DNA from: Isoetes taiwanensis
Lineage: Eukaryota > Streptophyta > Lycopodiopsida > Isoetales > Isoetaceae
Assembly: GCA_021234155.1 (NCBI GenBank)
Contig: JAJEKV010000002.1
Span: 17,048,041-17,112,040, forward strand
DNA: 64,000 bases
Direction of reading: 5' to 3'
Positions 1 to 12,847 of the stretch are shown here, one piece after another. A model generated the notes under the pieces. That model searched no databases and was not told where the DNA came from. It saw only the letters and a program-made list of their open reading frames with translations. Every line of letters begins with the position of its first letter. Within the stretch, counting starts at the first letter, position 1. A program made the translations under genes and the position numbers.

Positions 1-362
1 TAAATTCTAGGATGTTTGATAGCCAGAACTGCAGAATTTTGATCAGCCATACTAGGATTCCAGAAAATGGGGATATCAGAGTGGAACTTATCCCTTGAGA
101 TGAATTTGAATTTAGGGGAAATAGAATTCCAAGCCTTGATGAAATTACTCATAAGGGGAGAGATATTGGAGGCTGGTTTCAATTGAGTGAAGGCTGAATG
201 AGGAAGCAAGTGCTGAATAGAGGGATGCCCATAGGGGTGACTTAGATTGATCCAATATCTGATAAACTTGTAAGCAGGAGATTGGTTCCCATGAATGGCT
301 TTCCAAACAAACTTTCCTGCAAGAGATTGAGCTTGAATAAACTTATTCTTATAATCACAGGC
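1..362 (-). mobile_element. LINE (L1-type) ORF2 3' fragment
   Basis: The minus strand is open without a stop for about 120 codons, running off the window at base 1. It reads as the linker between the reverse transcriptase and the zf-RVT domain of a plant LINE ORF2. Recognisable pieces are QSLAGKFVWKAIHGN near the right end and FWNPS, then VLAIKH, near base 1. The same block occurs in the LINE at 12.4-19 kb (around 17.65-17.75 kb), where it reads IFWNPS then AMKFH. There is no ATG and a stop lies just upstream (near 365), so this is a truncated or decayed copy. The rest of the element would lie left of the window. Confidence 0.75.
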
Positions 363-967
363 TTAGATGTTGGTCATGTGTATAGCATTTGACTTAGGGT
401 TCATTGCTAACAAAGATATAAGTGTTCTTCAAGTGGAAACAATTAAGAATTGAATTGACTTGTATTGTCCATGGGGACTATGAGGTCTATGGAATACAAT
501 ACAAGAAAGAGCACATCAAGACCAGTCTAGGATTAACACCCCCCCCCTTCCAGACGGTTTTCACATATGTTGTGATTGATTAGTTGTAAGGGGACAATCC
601 TTTAGAATCCAAATATATTATAAAGGATTCTAATCCATTAGAGGCCTAACTAGTGGGATTACTTTTAGACCATAAAAGAGTTTTCTAACTATATATGAAG
701 AGTATACATGGATACATGTTGCCCATATCTTTGATTTCCCTTTCCTTAATATTTTTTAACCTTATAGATAATTAAGACTATTTAGTCTGCATATGCTAAA
801 TGATTCTTGTATGTGCTATACCATTAGCATTAGCATTCTTCTTCTTAGTAGTTTTTAATACTTGGTTATTGTGTTTGGTGATGGGGCCTAGTCCTCAGGT
901 TTTATATGGGTTGTTGCCCTTGCATGTACCGTCCCATAACCCTGGGTTCCCGTGGACGTAAAAACTC
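363..967. other. unassigned AT-rich non-coding stretch
   Basis: No convincing coding sequence is seen. A C-run lies near 539-547. The last 90 bases before the microsatellite, ending in a GTGGACGTAAAAACTC-like stretch, could be the 3' tail of an element that ended in the tetranucleotide repeat, but no protein supports that. Confidence 0.4.
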
Positions 968-4020
<3,053 letters not shown>

Positions 4021-4024
4021 AAAT

Positions 4025-4510
4025 CTATCCTTTCTGCATTACCAGATCTACTTGAAGCATATATATTTGCTTCTTCATATGTTTTCCAAATTCTTTTAGA
4101 ATGGTACAAACTCTATTATTTTTGTAATTTGCAACTCCAGTTATGAAATTCTGCATGTTACTAATGACCTTGAGCCATACTTTTCCATGTCTTTTCCATA
4201 TGCCTGCATATTTTTCTACAGTCTCAAATCCATAAATGTTTCTGCCAACTTGGGAATAAGCATAGATGTTTGACATGAGCACATAGCCTGCCGCACATTG
4301 AGAATCTAACTGGAGAAGTTCATAGAAACATCGTCTACCTAATTCCAAATCTCCATAGGTTCTTGAGGCACTAAGCAAAGCCAACCACCCAATAACATCA
4401 GGATCAGGATTGTCTTTTAGTAGATTTTCTGCCTCTAGCAGCGTGTTTTTCTGCTATACCATACTACCTTGACTGAACAGAGGAGCAAGTTTAATGAGGG
4501 CACAGAGATT
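4025..4510 (-). pseudogene. PPR-DYW protein C-terminal fragment (E/DYW region)
   Basis: Read on the minus strand, this resembles the end of a PLS-class pentatricopeptide repeat protein. NPDPDVIGWLALLSASRTYG is followed by DLELGRRCF, and a later VDLVMQKG matches VDLVLQRG at the start of the DYW domain of the intact gene at 9.65-11.7 kb. The last PPR motifs before it contain a stop (after GSMV, near 4455-4460), and the frame ends just inside the DYW domain, so the deaminase core is missing. Family members edit organelle RNA; this copy cannot. It lies downstream of the heat-shock-type promoter at 5.1-5.24 kb on the same strand, so it may still be transcribed. Confidence 0.75.
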
Positions 4511-5087
4511 ACCTACAGAATTGGGAATAGTTCCTCAGTATGTTCTGTTTGCTATAGAAATCTCTGCAACACTGCTGCCATCCACGGTTTTCTACAGTTT
4601 CTCTACTTTTTTTGATCGACGGAATGCAAGAATCTCTTTCTTTGCTCTGCTTTTCTTTCTCAAATCCCTGTTCTAATCCATGTTTTACTTTTCCATGCCT
4701 TTGCCTTCCTTTCAATTCAGATGCTTGCTTCCTGATCACATTCGCAGGCAGCAAATCCGCTGGGAATGACAAAAGGGCCTGCCAAAATATTGCTAGGTTA
4801 TCTGCGGAGAAGCTGCAGTGTGCACATATGACTGATCTGTCATATCTTCAATAAAGAAGAGCTTCAATTTAAACGACCAAGCTCAACAGGGTATCTTCAA
4901 TCCTAGATCAAGAGCCGCTTTAATAAATCTATATCAAAATCAGAAACAATGCTGCTAGCATAAGCAACAGAAATAATCGAACATATAGCTTAAGCACCCT
5001 GAAGCTTAGACCGATTTTTCTCCTCTGCATCTGTTCGTTGCGGCAGCAAAGAGAGACAAAAAAATAAGCCTTTCAAATGAGCATCGG
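4510..5087 (-). other. possible transcribed leader downstream of the heat-shock promoter
   Basis: On the minus strand this lies between the predicted start of transcription (about 5060) and the PPR remnant. A short frame beginning near 5022 encodes only about 33 residues. A second frame at 4772-4509 (87 codons) is rich in Lys, Glu and Arg with no family match. It looks like a leader, intron or pseudogene body rather than a clear coding exon. Confidence 0.3.
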
Positions 5088-5240
5088 CATTTATACCCCA
5101 ATTCCGGAATCGGCCATCTGAAACAAATTTATTAAACTCACCCTGCACCTTTTTATAGGAAGTCGAAGAAGCTTCCAGAACGTCAAAGAAGCTTCCAGAA
5201 CTTGCAAGATCAAACGAATAGAAGCTTCTGGATGCTTCCT
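5088..5240 (-). promoter_or_regulatory. heat-shock-type promoter (HSE cluster plus TATA box)
   Basis: Three heat shock elements of the form nGAAnnTTCnnGAAn lie in 70 bp. Two are perfect: GAAGCTTCCAGAA at 5168-5180 and again at 5188-5200. A third at 5221-5238 has one imperfect module. On the minus strand a TATAAA box (5090-5095) follows about 70 bp downstream, the usual spacing of plant small-HSP and HSP70 promoters bound by HSF trimers. No HSP coding sequence lies downstream within the window; the PPR remnant does. The promoter call is strong; activity is inferred. Confidence 0.75.
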
Positions 5241-6780
5241 ACAAATTCTAAAGCTTACACGTTTTTCACATCGGAGGGTGCAGGACATGCCACGTGGCAT
5301 TTTCTTCTCCATCGATAAAGCGTGACAGACATGCTATTTTTTTATTATATAGGAGGACTAGAAATAGCAAATGAAATAAAACATATTGACGGTCCGGGAG
5401 CAACAACAATTGGACCACTAAAAAAACATGGTGTGCAATGTCAAATGTTCAATCTGGAATATGGGAGATGACATGGAGATGACATGGCGGCATTCATGTT
5501 TATGTCGAAAGTGCCAAAACATCCACAACATCCAACATTCAAAACATTTAAATGTCAAAGCAGTTTTGCACTGTAATTATCAATTCACCTAGTTTATTTT
5601 GCTGCACCTATGCATAATATAGCGGAGTGGCATAAGATCCTCCTAAGATCCTCCTTCGGGATCAAGTGAAGATACTTTTCCATCCACATAAGAATCTGCT
5701 TCTCGTATTGAGGAATCAGAAGAGACGTTAACCAACAACCGTATCTGGAAACAACGATTAGTGGATATTGGTACTGTCACTTGGTACTATCACTGCATAT
5801 GCTAGACATGTGGGATGACATGTGTTGTCATCCACGTGAGCATGCTTTGCCATGGCAAGCACTATGGTGCATGCACAAAACATGTCTTAATTCCATTCCG
5901 AAAAAGAGAACACACTAACTGTTACATTGTATTGCTACACATTGGAATCAAAGTCCATGACCTGCAATATCTATCATATAAAGGGCTAGTTTTGTTGTTC
6001 ATATGTAACATTGTATCTTTGTTCTGAGTCAAGCATCATATACTGCATAGCAAAGACACCTCACACTTGAGGTACTATAAACATCCAGCAAAAGCTTTTT
6101 TTCAGATCTGAATATATGCCTGCAAACTGCCACAGCACAAGGCATCTATGTTGCCAATCATGGACAACGGTATTTGTAAGAAGAGCAGAGCAATAACCTA
6201 TACTGGGTAAACTGGAGCGAAAAAAAGCACAAGGACCGTAGGATAGTGGAAAAAGTTTTCCTTAGTAGAAATAATGCTGTGTGAAAAAGCTCATAATATT
6301 TACTTAGATAGTAAACATATGACCAGAAAGAAACCATGTACTCACAAAGTAAACATATGAACAATGAAAATAAGAAAAGTCCAAGAAGTTCCAAATGTAT
6401 CTTGGCTCCATTTGAACCTAGATACTAGTGGATGCTGTGCTGAGAGACAAAATGGTCTTCCTTTTCAGAAAAAGCAAGCTTCTTAGTTGGAATTCAAACA
6501 AAAAATTAACTTACAGAGTCAAAGATTCAAATATGTGTTCAAATGCGTGCCTAATTGTGGCCTTATCTCCGGTGTCTCCGGTATTGCATATCCCTGCTTC
6601 ATCTCAAGGGAATGATGGAGAATACAATCAGCCAAATGAGATAAAGAGCAAGCCGAGCATGTATGCTCTGACATTTATGCAGCAATAGGCTGAAGAAACT
6701 GAAGTCGTGGCAGACCCCTTTAGAACAACCTCATACATAAATTGCAGAAGAACCTTGCCATAATACTGTGTCAGCCCATA
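5241..6780. other. unassigned non-coding stretch
   Basis: AT-rich sequence with only short open frames of unremarkable composition. No domain, repeat family or RNA gene was recognised. Confidence 0.4.
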
Positions 6781-6786
6781 TGTGCT

Positions 6787-7012
6787 CTTTGAGCTTCCCT
6801 AAATGCCTCCTTTGCTGTGAGATCTGCAGAAACCATCTGTGCAAAACCATCTGCAGAAACTATCCATGCAAAACCATTCGCAAAAACCATCCGTGCAAAA
6901 CCATCCGCCAAAACCATCCGTGCAAAACCATCTGCAGAAACCATCCGTGCAAAACCATCTATGCTTTTTGAGCTTCCCTAGATGCCTCCTTTGCTGTAAG
7001 ATCTGCAGAAAG
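6787..7012. repeat. minisatellite flanked by a 45-bp direct repeat
   Basis: A core of alternating 15-16 bp units (variants of CATCCGTGCAAAAC and CATCTGCAGAAAC) runs from about 6825 to 6962. It is bounded by two near-identical 45-bp copies containing GAGCTTCCCTA and CTTTGCTGT at 6787-6832 and 6966-7011. Two overlapping open frames here only reflect the repeat. Confidence 0.85.
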
Positions 7013-7769
7013 CTTCATGAACCAGCAAGCACAACCTCGAAAAAACATATTCCATGCAAACGGACCGCAGAAGAGGCGTTGCAGCATTTCTTCAACCCTC
7101 TGCACAAACTTCTGCCCTTCCCCGTTGCATTGCCAATTCTGGGGTTTGGAAGCCCTTTTCCCATGTAAAGCCATGCAGTGCCGCCCATATTCTTCTTCAC
7201 AAGAAAACCTAAAAATCCCCATTTCGACCTTCGCACGTGAAGATTTAAAATATACAGTGTTACCGATAACAGACAACAGCCGTTAGATTATTTAAGCAAA
7301 TCCAAATCAACGCTCAAAAAATGACACACTCTAGAAATATTATATAGTACGCCTCAACAAATACATCATCAAAATCATAGGAAAACCATGGCAAAAATTG
7401 TATAAAACTATAAAAATAACCCCCTGTGATTGTGCTATATATTCTCTTTTGTTTTCATGCTGCTCAATCCAATAAGTTTCAGTTCATGGAGGATGAAGAT
7501 GTTGAGTTTTTTCCTGTACTAATCCTCTATGAAATTCGAAACATTGTACTCTGTACTTTTTATTCTATAAAATACAAAAAAATAAAATCCTTTCCTTCCA
7601 AAAAAAAATTAATAGTAATAAAAGCAATAAAAAATTTGCTTTCCCTCTCAAAATAATTAGTAATGTGGCCTAAATGCACTTTAAAGTGGCTATCATGTAC
7701 TTTAATATGGTAAAAATGCCTTCACATTGTTAAACCTAAAATCGACATAAGATTATACCACTATGCAAT
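7013..7769. other. unassigned non-coding stretch
   Basis: Overlapping frames on both strands at 6959-7286 lack domain similarity. The remainder is AT-rich with A-runs. Nothing is supported. Confidence 0.4.
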
Positions 7770-8475
7770 CTTTGTGTATTAAAAGGTCAGACCATGGCTT
7801 CCAACTCAAGTAATGACAAGTTCTAAAGATAAGTAATGGCAACTATTAATCTAATTCGACATCTCTTGGCCTTGTCCATGTTTTTCTTTTTCTGTGTACA
7901 TCAGTAATAATCATCGCTAAGATGCATCCTTGAAACAATGCATCAAATATGCGTCCTTTATAATAATCTCTCTTTTTACATAGTGGTGTTGTACTCAAAA
8001 TGCCAGATGCTATGGCTACCTTCTAACAGTGCGTGAATAAGGCCAATTTCTTCTCCTTAGATGTGCCTCTCTGCAACACTAAGAGCACTTTAGGTACATA
8101 ACTTGCTGCTTTTATTCATACACTTAATCTCTTCAATACATTGTACATATATTGTTTATCTTCATTTTGTATCTGGAATTTGTCCCCAACTCCAAATTCA
8201 TCCACCTTCTTGTCGACCTCCATCCCTGATTTTTCAGCTTTCTTCGGTGCATACACTTTTTGACTCAGTCGTTCTACTTGTGAAACATTGGGCTATGTAG
8301 GCATCAGCATATATTCCTGATATAAGCATACACGAAGATGAAGATGAAAGTGGATCGATCGCTACAACTTGCTCAACACATTATTTTCCTAAGCAAAGAT
8401 TTCGAGACAACAGAATTTGCCAAGTTTGGAGTAGATTGTGGTCTCAATTTTCCTCATTGTTCTCCGTTGGATTGA
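7770..8475 (-). pseudogene. truncated, mutated copy of the PPR-DYW gene tail
   Basis: This stretch aligns with the 3' part of the PPR-DYW gene and its downstream flank (about 9410-10310), in the same order and orientation. Shared blocks include CCAACTCAAGTAATGACAA (7800s), TCCTTTATAATAATCTC (7950s) and GCATCAGCATATATTCCTGA (8300). Compared with the gene it has internal deletions and stops and no long frame. It is therefore a segmental duplicate about 1.7-1.8 kb upstream of its parent that has lost coding ability. Confidence 0.85.
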
Positions 8476-8729
8476 TCACCATAAGTGATCTAAAGGTCTT
8501 GAATACCCATATGTAGGTGTCTTTCACGAGGTTATCTTATAGCCAGGATTCAAGTCAATAATTGCCACATCATAAACTCATCAAAAACTTACGAATAATA
8601 CCAAAATCAAAGGCTTTTACTCATCCGGAGCTTATAAATTGGTCTAACTAATAACATTTTTTCTTGAGGTTTTTCAATCATATGATTCATTGCAATACTA
8701 ATCAATGACCCAGAGTCAAGAGCGGCTCA
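8476..8729. other. short non-coding spacer
   Basis: AT-rich sequence between the PPR pseudogene and the foldback element. Nothing was recognised. Confidence 0.4.
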
Positions 8730-9175
8730 GGATAGTCTTACCCTTGATTGGGGGATCCCGGAGGTGTGATCCCGGAGGACGGGATCCCAGAGGACGTGTG
8801 ATCCCGGAGGACGGGATCCCATCGTTAATCACAAGCAGATTAAAAGGTGGCTTGCAGAGTTTAGGGCCATTTTTTGGCGGATTTTTGCGTGCTGATAGCA
8901 GCGGCGCTGCCCTCTCTTCCTCCTTGGCATCAAACTAGAGCTCTTCTCAAGCCCATTCCGACCAACCTCGCACAAACCGCAGCCGATTCCGTGGAGGATC
9001 GGCGAAGAAAAATGCATATGAAAACTTGGCTGATTTTCACTACAAGGGGCTTTTTTTTCCGCGATTCTAGCTATCGCAATGAGGGGATCCCGCCCTCCGG
9101 GATCACACGCCCTCTGGGGATCCCGTCCTCCGGGATCACACCTCCGGGATCCCCCAATCAAGGGTAAGACTATCC
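8730..9175. mobile_element. foldback / MITE-like element with about 90-bp inverted ends
   Basis: The left end starts GGATAGTCTTACCCTTGATT and continues with repeated GGATCCCGGAGG-type motifs to about 8822. The right end (about 9080-9175) is the inverted counterpart, finishing AAGGGTAAGACTATCC. The arms are GC-rich and internally repetitive; the middle (8823-9080) has no recognised protein. No clear target duplication was found, so the superfamily is unassigned. Confidence 0.8.
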
Positions 9176-9399
9176 TACGCCGTCAAGAGCATGAAAAATA
9201 ATATTTCTCACACGTGGTGCCACAAAAACATGAAGCTTCAATTGCATTGAATAATAATTAGTGGATCATACTCGTTTGTCTTCTTATCTTTCTTCTTGGT
9301 ATTTATTTTTGGCTTTCCCCAACAAAACTTTTTTTGTTTTGTTGCAAAATTTCTTAATAATCTGGTCTCCTTTACATTGTCAAAATTAAAACCCCCGAT
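9176..9399. other. non-coding downstream flank
   Basis: AT-rich sequence between the foldback element and the tandem repeat. No gene seen. Confidence 0.4.
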
Positions 9400-9590
9400 A
9401 AATCTTTGTGATAAGTCTTTGTGCATTGATCATGGGTCCCAACTCAAGTAATGACAACTACTAATTTAGATAAGTAATGGCAACTAACTAATCTAAATCT
9501 ACTAGATCTGTTAAATCTTTGTGATAAGTCTTTGTGCATTGATCATGGGTCCCAACTCAAGTAATGACAACTACTAATTTAGATAAGTAA
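9400..9590. repeat. 113-bp-period tandem duplication in the 3' flank of the PPR gene
   Basis: About 76 bp starting AAATCTTTGTGATAAGTC occur at 9400-9475 and again at 9513-9588 with almost no difference. The duplicated PPR tail at 7770 has a single diverged copy, so this duplication probably happened after the segments separated. Confidence 0.9.
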
Positions 9591-9645
9591 TCTACTAAAC
9601 CTGTTGGCCTTGTCTATGTGTTTCCATTTTGCTCTCTTGTGTTGA

Positions 9646-11685
9646 TTAGTAATAATCACCACAAGAACAAGATCCATCCTTGAAATGATGCATCCGATAC
9701 GCGTCCTTTATAATAATCTCCCTCTTTTCAATAGTGGATATGATCTTTGTTGCATTGTGACAATCTGCACAGACTCGAAGGTTTTTCGTGACCCTGATAG
9801 TGGTCCCTGGTGCTGTACTCGAAATGCCAAATGCTATGGCTAGTTTCTCACAGTGTGTCAGTAAGGCAAATTCTTTCTCCTCATATGAACCTCTCTGCAA
9901 CACCAAGTCAACTTTAGGTACATAACCTGCTGCTTTCATTCGGCCACTTAATTTCTTCAATACACTGTAAACATCTTCTTTATCTTCATTTTGTGCCTGG
10001 GATTTGTCCACAACCCCAAATTCATGCATCTTCTTGTCAATCTCCATCCCTGATTTTCCAAGTTTTTTCGACACGCATACTTTTTGACTTGGCTTTTCTG
10101 TCCGTGAACCATTAGGCTGCATGTAGGCATCAGCATATATTCCTGATATAAGCACATTGGAAGATGAAGATGAAAGTGGATCGAGCGCCACAACTTGCTC
10201 AAAACATTGTTTTCCTAGCTCCAAGTTGCCATATGTTCTACAGGCTGTAAGCAAAGATGTCCAGCCAACAGAATTTGCCTCCAAAGTTTGGAGTAGATTG
10301 TATGCTTCAGACAAGCGTCCCGTGCGGCCAAGAAGATCAACCATGCAATTGAAATGGGAAACATCAGGCACGATACCATGCTCTTTGCTCATAGTAATGA
10401 AATATTTGCATCCTTCATCAAGTAAGCCCAAGGAGCTACATGCTGCAAGAACAATTGAGAATGCCCAGCTATCAGGTACAATTCCTTCTTTTTCCATCGA
10501 GTTATATGCTGCAAGAATTATAGAGAATGCCCAGCTATCTGGCACAATGCCTTCTTTTTCCATCTCCTTGAGACAGTGCGCTGCCTGTTGGAAGTTGCCA
10601 TATTGTGTATAACCTGCAATGAGTGTGGTCCATGCCACCATATCTCGAGCTGGCAATCTGGTAAAAAGTTTATGTGCCTCCTCTAGCTTGCCACATTTTG
10701 CATACATGTGAACAAGGGCACTTCCAACAATAATATCAGAATCAAGTCCAGCCTCCACTATCTGCTTATGGATGCTGATGCCTTGGTCTATGGCACCAAT
10801 ATGGGTGCAGGCTTTCAAGACGCAGGAAAATATAGGGATGTCTGGTTTTATGTGCTTATGCTGCATATCCTCGAAGTATTTCAAAGCAAGATAACCTTCA
10901 CCAAGTTGAGCATACCCTCCAATAATTGCACACCATATGACTGCATTTGGCTCCATGCCATCTTGCTGCATTTTCTCAAAATACTCTACAGCAAGTGCCA
11001 TTTCACCATGCTGAGCATACCCTGCAATCATTGCACCCCATGTGACCACATTCCGATCATGCACCACATCAAAGACTCTATGTGCCTCCTCTAACTTCCC
11101 ACATTTGGCATACATGTCCACAAGGGCGCTGTCAACAGCTACATCAGATTGGAACCCAGTTTCAATCATTTCTTGGTGGATTTGCCTCCCCTGTCCTATA
11201 GCATCTATCTTGCCACAAGCCTTCAAAATATTTGACAAAATAAAATTCTCTGGAATTTTCCCTGCATTCTGCATGTTATGATACAATTGAATGGCTAACT
11301 CATTGTTACCAACCTGACTATGTGCATCAACAATTGCAGTCCATGTATACTGGCTTGGATTTAAAACCTTGTCAAATACATAGTTTGCTTCAAACATACG
11401 TCCAGAAGAAGCGAAGATAGGAAGAAGATGATCAGCCAAAGCAGAAACTGAATGTAGCCCACTTTCTGTCATTAAGGACTGCACTCCTTTGCCCAGTTCT
11501 AAGTTTTGTTGTGTACTACATTCATGCACCAAAGGGTAAGCAAGGTCTCTCGAGATTGGCATGCCCTGCTGTCGCATTAGCATGATGTCTGCAGATTGAT
11601 TGACATGATCCAACCAGCTGAAGTTTGAAGAATTCTGAGACCTGTTGATTTTGTCATCTTCAGCAAAGCATCCATGCAGAAACAT
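9646..11685 (-). CDS. PLS-class pentatricopeptide repeat protein with DYW deaminase domain
   Basis: An intronless 679-residue protein of the organelle RNA-editing family, in which PPR motifs read RNA and the DYW domain deaminates C to U. PPR motifs run from about residue 60 to 480, with typical ALVDMYAKCGKLEEAHRVF, VVTWGAMIAGYAQHGE and HFNCMVDLLGRTGRLSEA blocks. E/E+ motifs follow (WTSLLTACRTYGNLELGKQC). The DYW domain ends the protein, with the zinc and catalytic HxE (HCEKLAIAFG) and CxxCH (CADCHNAT). The final residues are GDYY rather than GDYW. A 66-bp internal duplication repeats MEKEGIVPDSWAFSI. An in-frame TAA lies 24 nt upstream of the chosen ATG. No obvious transit peptide is seen, so an upstream exon or a later start cannot be excluded. 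Confidence 0.93.
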   Translation of the reverse strand: MFLHGCFAEDDKINRSQNSSNFSWLDHVNQSADIMLMRQQGMPISRDLAYPLVHECSTQQNLELGKGVQSLMTESGLHSVSALADHLLPIFASSGRMFEANYVFDKVLNPSQYTWTAIVDAHSQVGNNELAIQLYHNMQNAGKIPENFILSNILKACGKIDAIGQGRQIHQEMIETGFQSDVAVDSALVDMYAKCGKLEEAHRVFDVVHDRNVVTWGAMIAGYAQHGEMALAVEYFEKMQQDGMEPNAVIWCAIIGGYAQLGEGYLALKYFEDMQHKHIKPDIPIFSCVLKACTHIGAIDQGISIHKQIVEAGLDSDIIVGSALVHMYAKCGKLEEAHKLFTRLPARDMVAWTTLIAGYTQYGNFQQAAHCLKEMEKEGIVPDSWAFSIILAAYNSMEKEGIVPDSWAFSIVLAACSSLGLLDEGCKYFITMSKEHGIVPDVSHFNCMVDLLGRTGRLSEAYNLLQTLEANSVGWTSLLTACRTYGNLELGKQCFEQVVALDPLSSSSSNVLISGIYADAYMQPNGSRTEKPSQKVCVSKKLGKSGMEIDKKMHEFGVVDKSQAQNEDKEDVYSVLKKLSGRMKAAGYVPKVDLVLQRGSYEEKEFALLTHCEKLAIAFGISSTAPGTTIRVTKNLRVCADCHNATKIISTIEKREIIIKDAYRMHHFKDGSCSCGDYY

Positions 11686-12429
11686 AAAGAAAGAAAATTC
11701 TGCATCTTACATGTTGAGAGAGAACATTGATATTGAGCGACGGTAAATGAGATAAAATTTGCATCTTGATCTCCGTGGAAGCAGCATTTCCGAGAGAAGC
11801 TGCTAGTGTTCGAAAAAAACTTTCAGTGCTAATACCTCAAATAAAAAGTATATTAGGAAACCTAATTTAAGAAGAATAATTATATTCACACAAGACGGTA
11901 GTGTGGCACCGCATTTAATGTCGTGTTTGTCGATTTGCGGAGAAGCAAATGAGATGAGAGTGGATTTTCACATAGAATTGCTCGAATGGTGATGAATAAT
12001 AATCTTTTTTTTCTACAGAAGCAAAAGGAAAAGAGACATAGCAAGGGACATTCCAAATTAAAGAGAAGATTGAAAGGTGAGCAAACTTATATTTAAGTAG
12101 AAGTAGCATTTATAAATGACATTTGAAGTAGTATTTACAAATCACATTTGGAGTTTTGTAGTCTTTTGCAGCCTATTTCATCTATTGCCCTCGTTAGTAC
12201 GCACCAAACCGCTAGGTTACAATTTATAGAAGATCGACCAAAATACTATAGTACTTAGAAAATAATACAATTCGTAATAGAATGTGAAATGGTTGAGAGC
12301 CTTTATCAAGTCAAGTCTTGCCCAGAATGGCTTGTATCAGATCTGACTTTAACTATATGAGGTGTCATCTGTATAGTTAAGATATCCATGAAAGGACATG
12401 GAAGATAAATTGTTGTCTGAAATAGCATT
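11686..12429. other. upstream region of the PPR gene
   Basis: AT-rich intergenic DNA between the PPR start codon and the LINE. It should hold the PPR promoter, but no distinctive element was identified. Confidence 0.4.
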
Positions 12430-12847
12430 AGCAGTTTGAGAACTTGATGAAGAAGAGGGAAAAGGGACGGGCTCAATGGATGAGGCAGGGGTCACCTCTG
12501 CTATTCTCCAAACCTGGTCCCTGGCATAGATCTGTCACCTCAAGCTCGTCTTATCGTTAGAATTTGGATAGTACAGACCTGTAGAAGTAGGCGTTCTGTA
12601 GGATTTTTCAATTTTCGACCAAACAGGGAATCAGACATTTTGTGTGTGCTTCCTTTCTCTAAAGAAGGAAGGCACATCATCAGTGGACTCAATTCCTCAG
12701 GATTTCTCGAGACAGTTCGGAGGAATCACACCTTCTTGGATAGTTTGTTGGTTCTGGAATCGGAACCTTTTGTTATCAGGCTGTGTTGTCAAATCCTCGG
12801 TCTCTATACTCGCCAAGTTCTTAGCTTAGGCCCAGGAATCGACATTC

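Noticed and set aside
6959-7286. Overlapping 73-109-codon frames on both strands
   Set aside because: They overlap each other and the edge of a minisatellite; none resembles a known protein.
10157-11281. Plus-strand frames of 79-151 codons
   Set aside because: Shadows of the PPR-DYW gene on the minus strand, which has clear PPR and DYW motifs.
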